DNA of 64,000 nt from Dactylosporangium sucinum. GTDB lineage: Bacteria; Actinomycetota; Actinomycetes; Mycobacteriales; Micromonosporaceae. This document shows, one piece after another, positions 48,979 through 57,177 of the stretch; within the stretch, counting starts at the first letter, position 1, and every line of letters starts with the position of its first letter. The stretch lies in contig NZ_BMPI01000023.1 of NCBI RefSeq assembly GCF_014647515.1, forward strand, positions 62,001 to 126,000, written 5' to 3'. Below the pieces are notes generated by a model. It saw nothing but the letters and a program-made list of their open reading frames with translations, was not told the DNA's origin and searched no databases. The translations under genes and the position numbers were made by a program.

Positions 48979-49772
48979 TAGAGGGTCTCACCGCCGTCGA
49001 CGAAGATGGTCTGGCCGGTGATGAAGGACGCGAGGTCGCCGGCCAGGTGGACGGCCAGGGCGCCGAGCTCGGCGGCGTCGCCGGTGCGGCGCATCGGGAT
49101 GCGTTCGCGCAGCCAGGCCTGGCCCTCGGGGCTGTCGTGCAGTGCCTTGGTCATGCTGGTGCGGAAGTGCCCGGGCGCGATCGTGTTCACCGTGACGCCG
49201 TACGCGGCCCACTCCTTGGCGAGCGAGCGGGTCAGCTGCAGCAGCGCGCCCTTGGCGACCTGATAGCTCACGGTCAGGTTGGCCGACCGGGCCACGCTGC
49301 TCGACGCGATGTTGATCACCCGGCCCCGTCCCTGCGAGAGCATGCCCGGCACGAACGACCGCACCAGGTGCAGCGAACCGCGCACGTGGGTGTCGAGCAC
49401 CGAGTCCCATTCGTCGTCGGTCATGGCGACGCTCGCCGGGCCCGAGCCGGGCTGGCCCACCGGCCCGTCGGTCGGCAGCGGCACGACCGGCTTCTTCACC
49501 AGGTTGCCGGCGTTGTTCACCAGGATGTCGACGACTCCGACCTCGCTCAGCACCGCGTCCCGTAAGCGGTCCAGGTCGTCAGGTTGCCGGATGTCGGCCG
49601 GGAAGGCAACCGCCCGGCCCCCGACGGTCGCGACGAAGTCCTCCAACTCGGCGGCGTTGCGCGAGACGACGCAGACGGTGGCACCCGCCTCCACGAACGA
49701 GGTGGCGATCGCGCGGCCCAGCCCGCGCCCGGCCCCGGAGACGAGCGCGCAACGATTGGCCAGTGAGCTCAT
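48978..49772 (-). CDS. Short-chain dehydrogenase/reductase
   Basis: This 264-residue NAD(P)-dependent enzyme has the cofactor loop SGAGRGLGRA, NNAG, the catalytic Ser in NIASSSVARSANL and YQVAK, and the terminal FITGQTIFVDGG. An insertion near residues 100-120 (PTDGPVGQPGSGPASV) is longer than usual. In the context of two acyl-CoA dehydrogenases it probably oxidises a hydroxyacyl-CoA or an alcohol in side-chain or ring breakdown. Its start overlaps the stop of the dehydrogenase upstream (ATGA). Confidence 0.94.
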   Translation of the reverse strand: MSSLANRCALVSGAGRGLGRAIATSFVEAGATVCVVSRNAAELEDFVATVGGRAVAFPADIRQPDDLDRLRDAVLSEVGVVDILVNNAGNLVKKPVVPLPTDGPVGQPGSGPASVAMTDDEWDSVLDTHVRGSLHLVRSFVPGMLSQGRGRVINIASSSVARSANLTVSYQVAKGALLQLTRSLAKEWAAYGVTVNTIAPGHFRTSMTKALHDSPEGQAWLRERIPMRRTGDAAELGALAVHLAGDLASFITGQTIFVDGGETL

Positions 49773-50863
49773 GACCTTCCCTTCGGCAGTCCCAGTGCGC
49801 GTTCGGCGATGATGGTGCGCTGGATCTCCGACGTGCCACCGTAGATCGTGGCGCCGAGCGAGTCGAGGCGCTCGTCGAAGTACGCCGGGTCGTCGAACGC
49901 GGCCGGCCCGGCGACCTCCAGCGACAGCAGCGCGGCCCGCTGGACCGACTCGGAGCCGAGCAGCTTGAGGATCGTCCAGGCCTGCGACGGCACGTCGGCC
50001 CAGCGCTGGGCGGCCGTGCGCAGCCCGGTGAGGCGCAGGCTCTCGGTGTCGGCGAGCGCCCGGCCGAGCCGGACCAGCTGCGCCTCGGACAGCTCGCCGG
50101 CGTGCAGCGTCGGCGCCAGCGCGCGGTTCGCCTCCAGCCAGGTGTTCAGCCAGATCATGTCGCGCTCGTGCTCCAGGCTGGCCATGGCCACGCCCCAGCC
50201 GCCGTTGAGCAACCCGAGCAGCGCGTCCTCGGGCACCTTGACGTCGTCGAGGAACACCTCGCAGAACGACTCGATCGCCTCGCCCGCGGTGCGGATCGGC
50301 CGGACGGTCACGCCCGGGCTGCGCATGTCGAGCACCAGGCACGAGATGCCGCGGTGCGGCCGGGCCTCCGGGTCGGTCCGCACGTACAGCGTGCACCAGC
50401 GGGCCTCGTCGCCCTGGGTGGTCCACACCTTCTGGCCGTTGACCGTGAACACGCCGTCGGCGAGGACGGCGCTCGTGCGCATCGACGCGAGGTCCGAGCC
50501 GGCGCCGGGCTCGGACATGCCCAGCGCCCACACCTCGTCGCCGCGCGCGGCCGGCCGCAGCAGCCGCGCCTGCTGGGCCGGGGTGCCGAACGCGCGGATC
50601 GCCGGGGCCGCGACCCCCGCGCCCTGGATGTTCAGCAGGCGTGGCACGCGGCGGCGGGCGCCGGTCAGCCGCACGGCGAGCGCCTCGGGCCCGGACAGCT
50701 CGCGCCCGCCCTCGTCGCGCCCCCACTCGGGGATGAGCCACCCGGCGTCGAACGCGGCGGCCTGATAGTTCCTGCGCAGTTCGAGATCCCGGCGGTACCG
50801 CTGGTACTCCGCCTCGTAGTCGGCCGGCAGCACCTCGTCGAGAAAGTCGTCGAACGCCGTCAT
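49769..50863 (-). CDS. Acyl-CoA dehydrogenase, catalytic subunit (FadE-like)
   Basis: This 364-residue flavoprotein has ALGMSEPGAGSDLASMRTSA, FTVNGQKVWTTQGDEA, GISCLVLDMRSPGV, and the C-terminal ATIYGGTSEIQRTIIAERAL that borders the FAD/substrate pocket. It pairs with the directly upstream shorter paralogue, as in actinobacterial steroid side-chain dehydrogenases (alpha2beta2 FadE pairs). The substrate is inferred to be a bulky acyl-CoA. Start and stop overlap both neighbours by 4 bp. Confidence 0.93.
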   Translation of the reverse strand: MTAFDDFLDEVLPADYEAEYQRYRRDLELRRNYQAAAFDAGWLIPEWGRDEGGRELSGPEALAVRLTGARRRVPRLLNIQGAGVAAPAIRAFGTPAQQARLLRPAARGDEVWALGMSEPGAGSDLASMRTSAVLADGVFTVNGQKVWTTQGDEARWCTLYVRTDPEARPHRGISCLVLDMRSPGVTVRPIRTAGEAIESFCEVFLDDVKVPEDALLGLLNGGWGVAMASLEHERDMIWLNTWLEANRALAPTLHAGELSEAQLVRLGRALADTESLRLTGLRTAAQRWADVPSQAWTILKLLGSESVQRAALLSLEVAGPAAFDDPAYFDERLDSLGATIYGGTSEIQRTIIAERALGLPKGRS

Positions 50864-51870
50864 CGGGCCTCCCGGGCAGCCGCCAGATACAGGTCGTCGG
50901 GTGTCCCCAGCAGCCCGGCCGTCTGGTGCGCGCGGCGCAGGAACAGGTGACAGTCCGCCTCGAAGGTGACCCCCATCGCGCCCATGAGCTGGGTGTACCG
51001 CGACGCGACCCGCACGGCGGCCTCCGCGGCCACCGCGTTGGCCAGCAGCGGCGACGCCTCGCCCAGCGCGGCGCCGTAGGTGAGGCTGCGGGCCCGCTCG
51101 ACCTCCACGTACGCGTCGGCGAGCTGGTGCTTGACGGCCTGGAAGGCGCCGATCGGGTGCCCGAACTGCCGGCGGGCCTGCGCGTGAGCGACGGCCGCGT
51201 GGAGGGCGCCGGCCGCGGTACCGACGAGGTCGGCGCTCAGGCAGACCCGGCACTCGGCCAGGGCCGTGTCCAGCTCGACGGCGCGCTCGGCGAGGCAGGC
51301 GGCCCCGGTGAGCCGGTACGCCGGCAGCGGCCGGGAGGGATCGATCACCGTCGTCTCCTGGACGAGGTCGACCCCGTCGGCGCGCGGGTCGACGACCACG
51401 ACCCAGGCACGCTCGTCCCCGGCGACGACCAGCGTCAGGGTGGCGGCGCCGAGCCCGCCGAGGACGTGGGCCCGCTCGACGCTGCACCGCCCGTCCGCGA
51501 CGGTGCCGCGGGCGAGCGCGAACCCGGCGGGCGCGGCCCGGAACTCGGCCCGGTGCACCCCGGCGGCGAGCTGCGCGCGGGTGGCGAGCGCGGACGGCAG
51601 CAGCCCCGGCGTGAGGAGCGTGCGCCCGGCGGCCTCCAGCACGACGGCGAGGTCGATGAGGCGGCCGGCGCCGCCGAGGTCCTCGGGGACGGCAATGTCG
51701 GGGTACCCGCCGTCGAGCAGCACCTTCCAGCCGTCGTCGGGCGGTGCCGTCCCGGCGTCGATCGCGGTCCGTATCGCCTCCGGCCCGCGCAGCGCGGCGA
51801 AGTGCGCCCCGGCGGCCTCATCGAGGGCCCGCGCGTCGTCGTCCGGCGCGAGCAGCGTCCAGTCGGTCAT
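50860..51870 (-). CDS. Acyl-CoA dehydrogenase, partner subunit (FadE-like)
   Basis: This 336-residue protein has the acyl-CoA dehydrogenase fold: IAVPEDLGGAGRLIDLAVVL, SADLVGTAAGALHAAVAHAQ, ARRQFGHPIGAFQAVKHQLA and GAMGVTFEADCHLFLRRA. It lacks the YGGTSEIQ end, a pattern seen in the non-catalytic member of heteromeric FadE pairs. The ATG at 51870 was chosen; the GGAGGGAGG element is 12 nt away, and a start as far as 51906 is possible. It is the first gene of a four-gene overlapping operon. Confidence 0.9.
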   Translation of the reverse strand: MTDWTLLAPDDDARALDEAAGAHFAALRGPEAIRTAIDAGTAPPDDGWKVLLDGGYPDIAVPEDLGGAGRLIDLAVVLEAAGRTLLTPGLLPSALATRAQLAAGVHRAEFRAAPAGFALARGTVADGRCSVERAHVLGGLGAATLTLVVAGDERAWVVVVDPRADGVDLVQETTVIDPSRPLPAYRLTGAACLAERAVELDTALAECRVCLSADLVGTAAGALHAAVAHAQARRQFGHPIGAFQAVKHQLADAYVEVERARSLTYGAALGEASPLLANAVAAEAAVRVASRYTQLMGAMGVTFEADCHLFLRRAHQTAGLLGTPDDLYLAAAREAR

Positions 51871-51906
51871 GATGGCCAGGCGCCTCCCTCCAACCCGTGC
51901 AAGCAC

Positions 51907-51934
51907 GCTATATCATTTAGATGTTAAGACGCAA
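51907..51934 (-). promoter_or_regulatory. Promoter and imperfect palindrome of the FadE operon
   Basis: On the minus strand TTGCGT (51929-51934) and TATAGC (51907-51912) are spaced by 16 bp. The AT-rich dyad TATCATTTAGATGTTA (51911-51926, 6 of 8 pairs) overlaps the spacer and the -10, a likely site for the GntR regulator. Confidence 0.55.
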
Positions 51935-51969
51935 CGACCCGCGAGCCGGACGGGTGCGGGCGTGCCAGA

Positions 51970-52773
51970 ATGCGGCGCATGGACGACGTGCGTTCCACCG
52001 CCGAGCTGCTCGCTCGCGCCCGGCGAGTTGTCGTGTTCACCGGGGCCGGGATGTCGGCCGAGTCCGGGGTGCCGACCTTCCGCGACGACCTGACCGGGCT
52101 GTGGGCGCGGTTCGACGCCGAGCAGCTCGCCACCCCGGAGGCGTTCCACGCCGACCCCGACCTCGTCTGGGGCTGGTACGAGTGGCGGCGGGCCCGCGTG
52201 CGGCGGGCCGTGCCCAACCCGGGGCACCTGGCCGTCGCCGCCATCGAGGCCCGGATCCCGCACACCGTCGTCATCACCCAGAACGTCGACGACCTGCACG
52301 AGCGGGCCGGGTCCCGGGAGCCGGTGCACCTGCACGGCAGCCTGTTCGCCCCGCGGTGCATCGGGGCGGCGCCGCACCCGGCCTCCGTCGGGGAGCCGGC
52401 GGACGATGACGGGGGCCGGATCCCGCCGCCCCGGTGCGCCGAGTGCGGGGCGCTCGTGCGGCCGGGCGTGGTGTGGTTCGGCGAGGCGCTGCCCGGGGAC
52501 GCGCTCAGCGCGGCCGTCGACGCCGCCGCGCGCTGCGACGTGCTGCTGACCGTCGGCACGTCCGGGGTCGTGTACCCCGCCGCCGAGATCCCGCGGGTGG
52601 CCGCCCGCGCCGGGGCCGCGGTCGTCCAGGTCAACCCGGAGCCGACGCCGCTCGATGCCGTCTGCGCGGTCAACCTCCGCGGTACCGCCGCTCAGACGCT
52701 CCCGGCGCTGGTGTCGGCGGCCTGGGACGGCAGCCGCCAGACCAGCGGGACGCCCGTGTCGGCGCCGGAGTAG
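51970..52773 (+). CDS. Sir2-family NAD-dependent deacylase (class III-like)
   Basis: This 267-residue protein has sirtuin motifs GAGMSAESGVPTFRD, TQNVDDLHERAG, HLHGS, VVWFGEALP and VGTSGVV. The Tyr-x-x-Arg pair that selects negatively charged acyl groups in SIRT5/CobB appears as YEWR, so desuccinylase or demalonylase activity is plausible. The structural zinc site looks incomplete: CAEC is present, but the first pair is RCIGA with only one Cys. Starts at 51970 and 51979 are both possible. It diverges from the FadE operon, and its last 82 bp overlap the convergent mutarotase gene. Confidence 0.92.
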   Translation: MRRMDDVRSTAELLARARRVVVFTGAGMSAESGVPTFRDDLTGLWARFDAEQLATPEAFHADPDLVWGWYEWRRARVRRAVPNPGHLAVAAIEARIPHTVVITQNVDDLHERAGSREPVHLHGSLFAPRCIGAAPHPASVGEPADDDGGRIPPPRCAECGALVRPGVVWFGEALPGDALSAAVDAAARCDVLLTVGTSGVVYPAAEIPRVAARAGAAVVQVNPEPTPLDAVCAVNLRGTAAQTLPALVSAAWDGSRQTSGTPVSAPE

Positions 52774-53036
52774 TCGTCCTCGACCTCCAGCAGCTCGGCC
52801 ATCCGGGCCTGCCAGGGCACGTTCGCCGGGTGGTCGCGCAGCGCCGCCCGCATCGCCGCGTAGTCGTCGACGTCGACCAGGTGGAACAGGTCGCGCCCGG
52901 AGCGCCAGATGCGCCAGTCGCGCACGCCGGCCGCCCGCAGCGCCGCGTCGAGCTCGGGCGGGATGACGGCGTGCACGGCGTCGTACTCGGCCTCGCGGCC
53001 CGGCTTGAGCCGGGTGTGCAGCGCCACCTGCGGCAT
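52692..53036 (-). CDS. L-rhamnose-mutarotase (RhaM)-like protein
   Basis: This 114-residue dimeric ferredoxin-like fold has LKPGREAEYDAVHAVIPPEL with the catalytic-type His, WRIWRSGRDLFHLVDVDDYA, and WQARMAELLE. The family interconverts anomers of deoxysugars, although many homologues have unknown substrates. No rhamnose genes are nearby. It overlaps the convergent sirtuin gene by 82 bp. Confidence 0.88.
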   Translation of the reverse strand: MPQVALHTRLKPGREAEYDAVHAVIPPELDAALRAAGVRDWRIWRSGRDLFHLVDVDDYAAMRAALRDHPANVPWQARMAELLEVEDDYSGADTGVPLVWRLPSQAADTSAGSV

Positions 53037-53057
53037 GCGATCGCCTCCCAGCGTGGG

Positions 53058-53678
53058 TCAGCGGCGCCGGGCCCGCAGCACCGCGTCGTGGATCGTAACC
53101 TCCCCGCCGTGCTCGGGATGCGCGACCGTCCGCGGCCGCGCATCGGCGGCCTGCACTTCCCAGGCGCCCGGGTCGAGCGCGGCGGCGAGCTCGTCGGCGG
53201 TGAAGAACAGCTCCGGCACGTCCGGCCGCGGCACGACACCGACGTCGGACGGGTGGTGGCCGGCGATGAGCAGCGTCCCGCCCGGCGCCACCGCCTCGGC
53301 CAGCCGCGCGAACAGCGGCTCCCGCAGCCCGGCCGGCACGTGGACGAACCCCGCGGTCACCAGGTCGTACCGCCCCGGCTCCGGCACCCACGACAGCACG
53401 TCGGCCCGCACCCAGGTGGCCTCGACCCCGGCCGCCCTCGCGTGCTCGGCCGCCCGCTCCAGCGCCGTGGGCGAGATGTCGGCCCCGGTGACCCGCCAGC
53501 CGCGGCGGGCGAGCCAGATCGCGTCGGCGCCCTCACCGCAGCCGACGTCGAGCGCCGCGCCGGGCTCGAGGCCCGCGACGTCGCTGACCAGGTGCGCGTT
53601 GGGCCGCCCGCTCCACAGCGCGCCGCGGCTGCGGTACCGCTGCTCCCAGTAGTCCTCGGTGAACATCTCGATCGTCAT
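53058..53678 (-). CDS. Class I SAM-dependent methyltransferase (TehB-like)
   Basis: This 206-residue protein has an N-terminal YWEQRYRSRGALWSGRPNAH, SAM-binding motif I LDVGCGEGADAIWLARRGW, motif II with ADISPTALERAAEHARAAG, and VTAGFVHVPAGL at the active-site strand. The WSGRPN start is typical of TehB/thiol-methyltransferase-like proteins that detoxify oxyanions or thiols; the substrate is not certain. The ATG at 53678 was chosen. It diverges from the membrane P-loop gene. Confidence 0.9.
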   Translation of the reverse strand: MTIEMFTEDYWEQRYRSRGALWSGRPNAHLVSDVAGLEPGAALDVGCGEGADAIWLARRGWRVTGADISPTALERAAEHARAAGVEATWVRADVLSWVPEPGRYDLVTAGFVHVPAGLREPLFARLAEAVAPGGTLLIAGHHPSDVGVVPRPDVPELFFTADELAAALDPGAWEVQAADARPRTVAHPEHGGEVTIHDAVLRARRR

Positions 53679-53826
53679 GCGGTTGAATCTGCCCCGCGCC
53701 CGGCCGGCTCGGCGAGTTTTGTTGCCGGTTCGGCGAACCACGGCTCGCCTCCGCGTCCTGCACCTCGGCCCACCGCTCGCCACAGATCCCCTGGGCGGAC
53801 TGACACGCGCCAGGCATCATGCTGCT

Positions 53827-55830
53827 ATGCGCGTATCGAGGACGGCCCGGCTGGCGTGGGCCGTCGTCGTGCTCGCCGCGGCCGCCGGGGTGGTGTGGCT
53901 GGGCATCTACCTGCGGTCCCGTGGGCTGGAGCACGCCGGCACGATCGGCAGCGCCGCCGCGCTGGTGCTGATCGTCGCCGCCGGTGCGGGCCTGGTCCTG
54001 CGGGGCGGCGCCGCCGCCCCGCACCGCGACATGCTGCTCATGGACGACGACGGGCCGCCCCGGGTGCGCGACATCGATAGCGGTCGGCTCGGGGTGAAGC
54101 CGGCGATCAACGTCGACGGCGCGCCGGCCGCCGCGGTGCCCTACATCGCCCGCGACGTCGACGCCGCCGTCGAGGCGGCGATCCGGGCCGGCGGCCTGGT
54201 CATCCTGCACGGCAGCTCGGCCTCCGGCAAGACCCGCGCGGCCGTGGAGGCCATCGCGAAGTTCCCGGACCGCACGCTGTGGATCCCGTCGAGCACCGAG
54301 GCGCTGGAGGCCCTCGCGGCGTCGCGCGAGACCCCGCGAGACGCGGTCGTCTGGCTCGACGACATCGACCAGTTCCTCTACGGAAACGCCCTCACGCTGC
54401 AGGTGATCGACGCGCTGTGCCCGCGGGGCCGCACCGACGTAGCGATCGTCGGCACCATTCGCGACGAGGAGCTGGTCCACTTCGACGCGGCGCTCGCCTC
54501 GGACGCGACCCGGCGGCAGACCGTGCAGCACCCCGCGTCCCGCGTGCTCCTGCAGGCCCGGGCGCTGCTCGTCCCGGACCGGCTCAGCCCCGACGAGCAG
54601 CGGCGCGCCGAGGAGCTGCGCACCGACCCGCGGATCGACCTGGCGATCCGGGACTCGGGCGGCTCGCTCATCGAGTACCTCGCCGCCGGGCCGCAGCTGC
54701 TGCGCCGGTGGACCAGCGGCGCGGCCACCCCCGCCGGGCGCGTCGGCAGCGCCATCGTCTCGGCCGCCGTCGACTACCTGCGCGCCGGCTACCGCCGCCC
54801 GGTCACCGACCACCAGCTGCACCAGATGTACCCGCACTACCTCCGGGAGGGCCTCCGCGACCACCCGGACCGGCCGACCTTCGAGGAGGGCCTGCGCTGG
54901 GCGCGCGAGCCGATCTACAACGCGTCCGCCTGCCTGATCGCCCGGCAGGACGGCTACACACCGCACGACTACCTGCTGGACCGCGTCGACCGGTCGACGC
55001 CGGTCCCCGCCGTGATCTGGGAGGCGGTGCTGCGCGAGACCCCGGTCCGGGGGCTGTTCGACGTCGGTGTCGCCGCGTTCGCGGCCGGCAAGACGGACGT
55101 CGCCTCGCGGGCGTTCCTGCGCACCGTGCCCGACTCCCTGACGGTGACGTCGACGCTCAACCTGGGGTACATCGAGAACATCGCCGGGCAGATGTTCCAG
55201 ACCGTGTCGGCGGCCGAGGCCGAGCTCTGGCTGGGCCGCGCGGTCAAGGCGGGCGACCCGGAGGCCCTCTACGAGATGGGCTGCCGCGAGTTCCGGGCCG
55301 GCAACCATCCGGGCGCGGCGGAGTGGTTCGGGAAGGCCGCCGCCGAGCGTAACGCGGCCGCCTGGCACGGCCTCGGCGCGGTGAAGCTGCGCACCGGCGA
55401 GCCGGAGGCGGCGGAGCAGCTGTGGCGCACCGCGGCCGGCCTGAAGAACGCGAGCGCGATGTACAACCTGGGTGTGCTGCTGCGCGACCGCGACGAGACC
55501 GGCGAGGCGGTGGGGCTGTGGAAGGACGCCGCACGCGCCGGCTTCCCGCCGGCGATGCACGCGCTCGCGGTCGAGCTCCACGCGGCGGGCGAGCCGGACG
55601 AGGCGGCCCGCTGGTGGCGGCGCGCGGCGCTCAGCCGGTTTCCCGCCGGGCAGTACAACGCCGGGGTTCTGGCCGCGCGGAAGGACGACCTCGCCGCGGC
55701 CGAGCGCTGGTGGAAGCTGGCCGCGGCGGCCGGCCACCCGTCCGCGACCGCCGCCCTGGCGTGGCTCAGCGACCGCCGGTCGTCCACGGGCGGAGCTTGT
55801 CCGGGTTCCGGATCGCCCACAGGTGGGTGA
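53827..55830 (+). CDS. Membrane-anchored P-loop NTPase with Sel1/TPR repeats
   Basis: This 667-residue protein has two N-terminal transmembrane helices (LAWAVVVLAAAAGVVWLGIY and TIGSAAALVLIVAAGAGLVL). A STAND/AAA-like NTPase follows at about 115-330, with Walker A HGSSASGKT and Walker B VVWLDDIDQFL. A helical middle region (LIEYLAAGPQLLRRW) and a C-terminal Sel1/TPR array from about 450 (EALYEMGCREFRAGNHPGAA, AAWHGLGAVKLRTGEPEAAE and similar units) complete it. Proteins of this plan are poorly characterised and may sense envelope signals or act in conflict systems. The last 21 residues are a non-repeat tail read over the end of the convergent sigma gene. Confidence 0.85.
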   Translation: MRVSRTARLAWAVVVLAAAAGVVWLGIYLRSRGLEHAGTIGSAAALVLIVAAGAGLVLRGGAAAPHRDMLLMDDDGPPRVRDIDSGRLGVKPAINVDGAPAAAVPYIARDVDAAVEAAIRAGGLVILHGSSASGKTRAAVEAIAKFPDRTLWIPSSTEALEALAASRETPRDAVVWLDDIDQFLYGNALTLQVIDALCPRGRTDVAIVGTIRDEELVHFDAALASDATRRQTVQHPASRVLLQARALLVPDRLSPDEQRRAEELRTDPRIDLAIRDSGGSLIEYLAAGPQLLRRWTSGAATPAGRVGSAIVSAAVDYLRAGYRRPVTDHQLHQMYPHYLREGLRDHPDRPTFEEGLRWAREPIYNASACLIARQDGYTPHDYLLDRVDRSTPVPAVIWEAVLRETPVRGLFDVGVAAFAAGKTDVASRAFLRTVPDSLTVTSTLNLGYIENIAGQMFQTVSAAEAELWLGRAVKAGDPEALYEMGCREFRAGNHPGAAEWFGKAAAERNAAAWHGLGAVKLRTGEPEAAEQLWRTAAGLKNASAMYNLGVLLRDRDETGEAVGLWKDAARAGFPPAMHALAVELHAAGEPDEAARWWRRAALSRFPAGQYNAGVLAARKDDLAAAERWWKLAAAAGHPSATAALAWLSDRRSSTGGACPGSGSPTGG

Positions 55831-56647
55831 TGCGGCCGTCGGTGACGTCGAACGCCAGGACCGTCACCGTGACGTCGCCGTCCAGCATCACCAGGCCCGG
55901 CTGGCCGTTGACCGTGCGCTCCACGATCCGCAGGTCCGGGGCCTTGCGGCGGACCGCCACGAAGCCGGCCGCGACGCCCGCGGCGCCGTGGACCGGGTGC
56001 AGCTCGGCCTGGGCCCGGCCGCCGCCGTCCGCGACCGCGGTCACGTCCGGGTCCAGCAGCTCGACCAGCGCGTCGATGTCCTGCGCCTCCCACGCCGCCT
56101 TGAAGTCGCGGACGATGCCGGACCGGCGGGCCGCCGGGGCCGGTGGCCGGGCCGCGCCGAGCCGGCGGCGGGCCGACGACGCGAGCTGGCGGCAGGCGGC
56201 GGGCGTGCGGCCGACGATCGCGGCGACGTCGGCGAACGGGTAGCGGAACACGTCGTGCAGCACGAACGCGACCCGCTCGGCCGGGGTCATCGACTCGAGC
56301 ACGACGAGGAAGGCCATGCTCACCGACTCGTCGAGGGTGACCCGGTCGGCCGGGTCGCCGGCGAACAGGTCGGCGCCGGGAGGCACCGGCTCGGGGATCC
56401 ATTCGCCCACGTACCGCTCCCGCCGGGCGCGGGCCGAACCCAGCAGGTCGAGGCAGATCCGGCTGGTGACCGTCGACAGCCAGGCGCCCGGCGACTCGAT
56501 GGACTCGCGCTGGGCCGGACTCAGGCCGTACCAGCGGGCGAACGCCTCCTGCACCACGTCCTCGGCGTCGGCGAGCGAGCCGAGCAGCCGGTACGCGAGG
56601 CCGAGCAGCTGCGGCCGCTCGTCCATGATCGTCATGACACCACGCAT
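55766..56647 (-). CDS. ECF41-like sigma factor with SnoaL-like tail (SigJ-type)
   Basis: This protein of about 293 residues has sigma region 2 (LLGLAYRLLGSLADAEDVVQ, then EAFARWYGL, with GAWLSTVTSRICLDLL), region 4 (MTPAERVAFVLHDVFRYPFA, then DVAAIVGRTPAACRQLASSA) and a C-terminal SnoaL-like domain (FKAAWEAQDIDALVELLDPD, NPDKLRPW). ECF41 factors are regulated by this tail instead of an anti-sigma factor. The ATG at 56647 lies 9 nt after a CGTC -10 element, so a leaderless start is likely; 56635 and 56626 are alternatives. It shares a symmetric promoter repeat with the divergent SnoaL gene. Confidence 0.9.
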   Translation of the reverse strand: MRGVMTIMDERPQLLGLAYRLLGSLADAEDVVQEAFARWYGLSPAQRESIESPGAWLSTVTSRICLDLLGSARARRERYVGEWIPEPVPPGADLFAGDPADRVTLDESVSMAFLVVLESMTPAERVAFVLHDVFRYPFADVAAIVGRTPAACRQLASSARRRLGAARPPAPAARRSGIVRDFKAAWEAQDIDALVELLDPDVTAVADGGGRAQAELHPVHGAAGVAAGFVAVRRKAPDLRIVERTVNGQPGLVMLDGDVTVTVLAFDVTDGRITHLWAIRNPDKLRPWTTGGR

Positions 56648-56653
56648 ACCCTC

Positions 56654-56713
56654 TCCGACGAGGTACCGCACCGGAATGTCAGGCCTGACGTTCCGGTGCG
56701 GTACCTCGTCGGA
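56654..56713. promoter_or_regulatory. 23-bp perfect inverted repeat forming two back-to-back ECF41-like promoters
   Basis: TCCGACGAGGTACCGCACCG (plus GAA) at 56654-56676 and its complement at 56691-56713 flank the palindromic TGTCAGGCCTGACG. Each strand reads CCTGACR-N16-CGTC. That is a TGaCA-like -35 and the CGTC -10 known for ECF41 promoters, pointing outward to the sigma gene and to the SnoaL gene. Confidence 0.8.
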
Positions 56714-56718
56714 CGGGC

Positions 56719-57165
56719 ATGGACACCGGACAGTTGCAGGCCCTCGCCGACCGCGTCGAGATCGAGGCGCTGCGCGGCGAGTTCACCGACGCCGGGATGC
56801 AGCGCGACTGGGACCGCCTCGCGGCCCTGTTCACGCAGGACGCCGTCTGGCGCATCCCCGCCGCCGGCGTCGAGCTCACCGGCCGCGACGCCATCCGCGC
56901 CGGGGTCGAACGACTCCGGACACTGTGGGAGTTCTTCGTCCAGAACGTCCACCCGGGCACCATCCAGCTCGCCGGCGACACGGCGACCGGCCGCGCGTAC
57001 GTGGCCGAGTTCGGCCGCTTCCGCGACGGTACCTCGCACCTGAACTACGCCCTGTACCACGACCGCTACACCCGCACCCCGGACGGCTGGCGCTTCGCCG
57101 AGCGGACCTACGAGGTCCGCTACACCGACGACAGCCCCCTGAACGGGGCCCCGCCCGGCGCCTGA
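56719..57165 (+). CDS. SnoaL-like (NTF2-fold) protein, probable ECF41 target
   Basis: This 148-residue single-domain protein has ADRVEIEALRGEFTDAGMQR, RLAALFTQDAVWRIPAAG, ELTGRDAIRAG and a final strand WRFAERTYEVRY, the SnoaL_4-type polyketide-cyclase/dehydratase-like fold with a central cavity. The reaction is unknown. Its ATG is 8 nt after the CGTC element, so the message would be leaderless and expressed by the neighbouring sigma factor. Confidence 0.88.
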   Translation: MDTGQLQALADRVEIEALRGEFTDAGMQRDWDRLAALFTQDAVWRIPAAGVELTGRDAIRAGVERLRTLWEFFVQNVHPGTIQLAGDTATGRAYVAEFGRFRDGTSHLNYALYHDRYTRTPDGWRFAERTYEVRYTDDSPLNGAPPGA

Positions 57166-57177
57166 GCATGGCAGGCT

